From: an uncultured Saprospiraceae bacterium
GTDB taxonomy: Bacteria; Bacteroidota; Bacteroidia; Chitinophagales; Saprospiraceae
Assembly (NCBI GenBank): GCA_938033975.1
Contig: CALHKJ010000101.1
Span: 1 to 6,197, forward strand
Length of the DNA stretch: 6,197 bases
Direction of reading: 5' to 3'
Of the stretch, positions 5,876 to 6,197 are shown piece by piece. Below the pieces are notes generated by a model. The model did no database searches, had not been told where the DNA came from, and saw only the letters and a list, made by a program, of their open reading frames with translations. Numbering within the stretch: position 1 is the first letter of the stretch; every line of letters begins with the position of its first letter. Made by a program: the position numbers and the translations under genes.

Positions 5876-6197
5876 ATGGGAATGACAATAACAGAAAAAA
5901 TAATGGCCAAAAATAGTGGCCGTGACCATGTAAAACCTGGTGAACTTGTATGGGTGGATGTAGAATCTGTCATGACAATGGACTATTTGGGTAAACAATG
6001 TTTTACAAAATTTAGATCTCTTGGTAAGACGGAGGTCTTTAATAAAGACAAGGTTATATGTGTTTCCGATCATCTTGTACCACCTCCAAACCAAAAGTTT
6101 GCAACCATGCTCAACGAATGGAGGGAGGTAGTCAAAGAACATGATATCACACATTTTTACGATCTAGGACGTCAGGGTATTGCCCATCAAATCATGG
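5876..6197 (+). CDS. Aconitase/3-isopropylmalate dehydratase superfamily large subunit (LeuC-like), C-terminus cut by window edge
   Basis: The first 107 codons are present and the frame is open to the right edge. The start MGMTITEKIMAKNSGRD, then VKPGELVWVDVESVM (19-33), SDHLVPPP (64-71) and FYDLGRQGIAHQIM (94-107) follow the layout of the N-terminal domain of LeuC/HacA/DmdA-type hydro-lyases. These enzymes carry a 4Fe-4S cluster and dehydrate/rehydrate 2- or 3-hydroxy di- or tricarboxylates. The D-H of S-D-H-x-x-P-P-P and the His of G-I-A-H-Q match conserved positions; the cluster cysteines would lie beyond the window. Compared with the archaeal-type sequence as I recall it, the usual H-D-G-T segment reads M-D-Y-L-G-K-Q (35-41) and the usual G-I-C-H reads G-I-A-H, so the substrate may not be isopropylmalate. 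ATG at 5876 is used; ATG at 5882 is an alternative. It follows the lipocalin-like gene by 10 nt. A small-subunit (LeuD-like) gene, or a fused small domain, would be expected to the right. Confidence 0.9.
   Translation, partial: MGMTITEKIMAKNSGRDHVKPGELVWVDVESVMTMDYLGKQCFTKFRSLGKTEVFNKDKVICVSDHLVPPPNQKFATMLNEWREVVKEHDITHFYDLGRQGIAHQIM

Noticed and set aside
5711..6154. 147-codon minus-strand open frame opposite the lipocalin-like and LeuC-like genes
   Set aside because: It lies antisense to two well-supported genes, shows no recognisable domain, and its Cys/His/Phe-rich composition looks like a reverse-strand shadow.

Overview
The window looks like chromosomal DNA from an AT-rich Bacteroidota bacterium (Flavobacteriia, Cytophagia or Saprospiria type). 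Three things point there. The TonB-dependent receptor has a carboxypeptidase-regulatory-like N-terminal domain behind a signal peptide ending in S-A-Q. There are two small putative lipoproteins. Starts lack Shine-Dalgarno sequences and sit in A-rich leaders. No RNA genes, CRISPR arrays, transposases or integrases were found, and no stretch longer than about 120 bases lacks a gene.

The layout is two divergent transcription units sharing a very AT-rich spacer (5232-5352). The leftward unit reads: TonB-dependent outer-membrane receptor (2556-5231); a strong hairpin (2492-2532); a DUF1838-family lipoprotein (1550-2467); an ACS-type (ExuT-like) major facilitator superfamily transporter (290-1549); and a second putative lipoprotein running off the left edge (1-297). 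The last three genes are packed tightly: the DUF1838 stop TAG directly abuts the transporter's TTG start, and the transporter stop overlaps the next ATG by 8 nt. The rightward unit reads: a small lipocalin/DUF3598-like protein (5353-5865) and, 10 nt later, the N-terminal third or less of an aconitase/isopropylmalate-dehydratase-superfamily large subunit (5876 to the right edge).

Taken together, the genes look like an uptake-and-catabolism locus for a small organic molecule. A TonB receptor without a visible SusD partner would carry it across the outer membrane. Two envelope lipoproteins would bind or modify it. An organic-anion MFS transporter would move it across the inner membrane. A hydro-lyase of the LeuC/aconitase type, with a cytosolic lipocalin-like partner, would process it. 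The substrate cannot be read from the sequence. The transporter and hydro-lyase families together favour a carboxylated compound, but this is inference. The DUF1838 protein, the lipocalin-like protein and the truncated lipoprotein have no established function, so the locus is a plausible uncharacterised pathway, not a recognised one.
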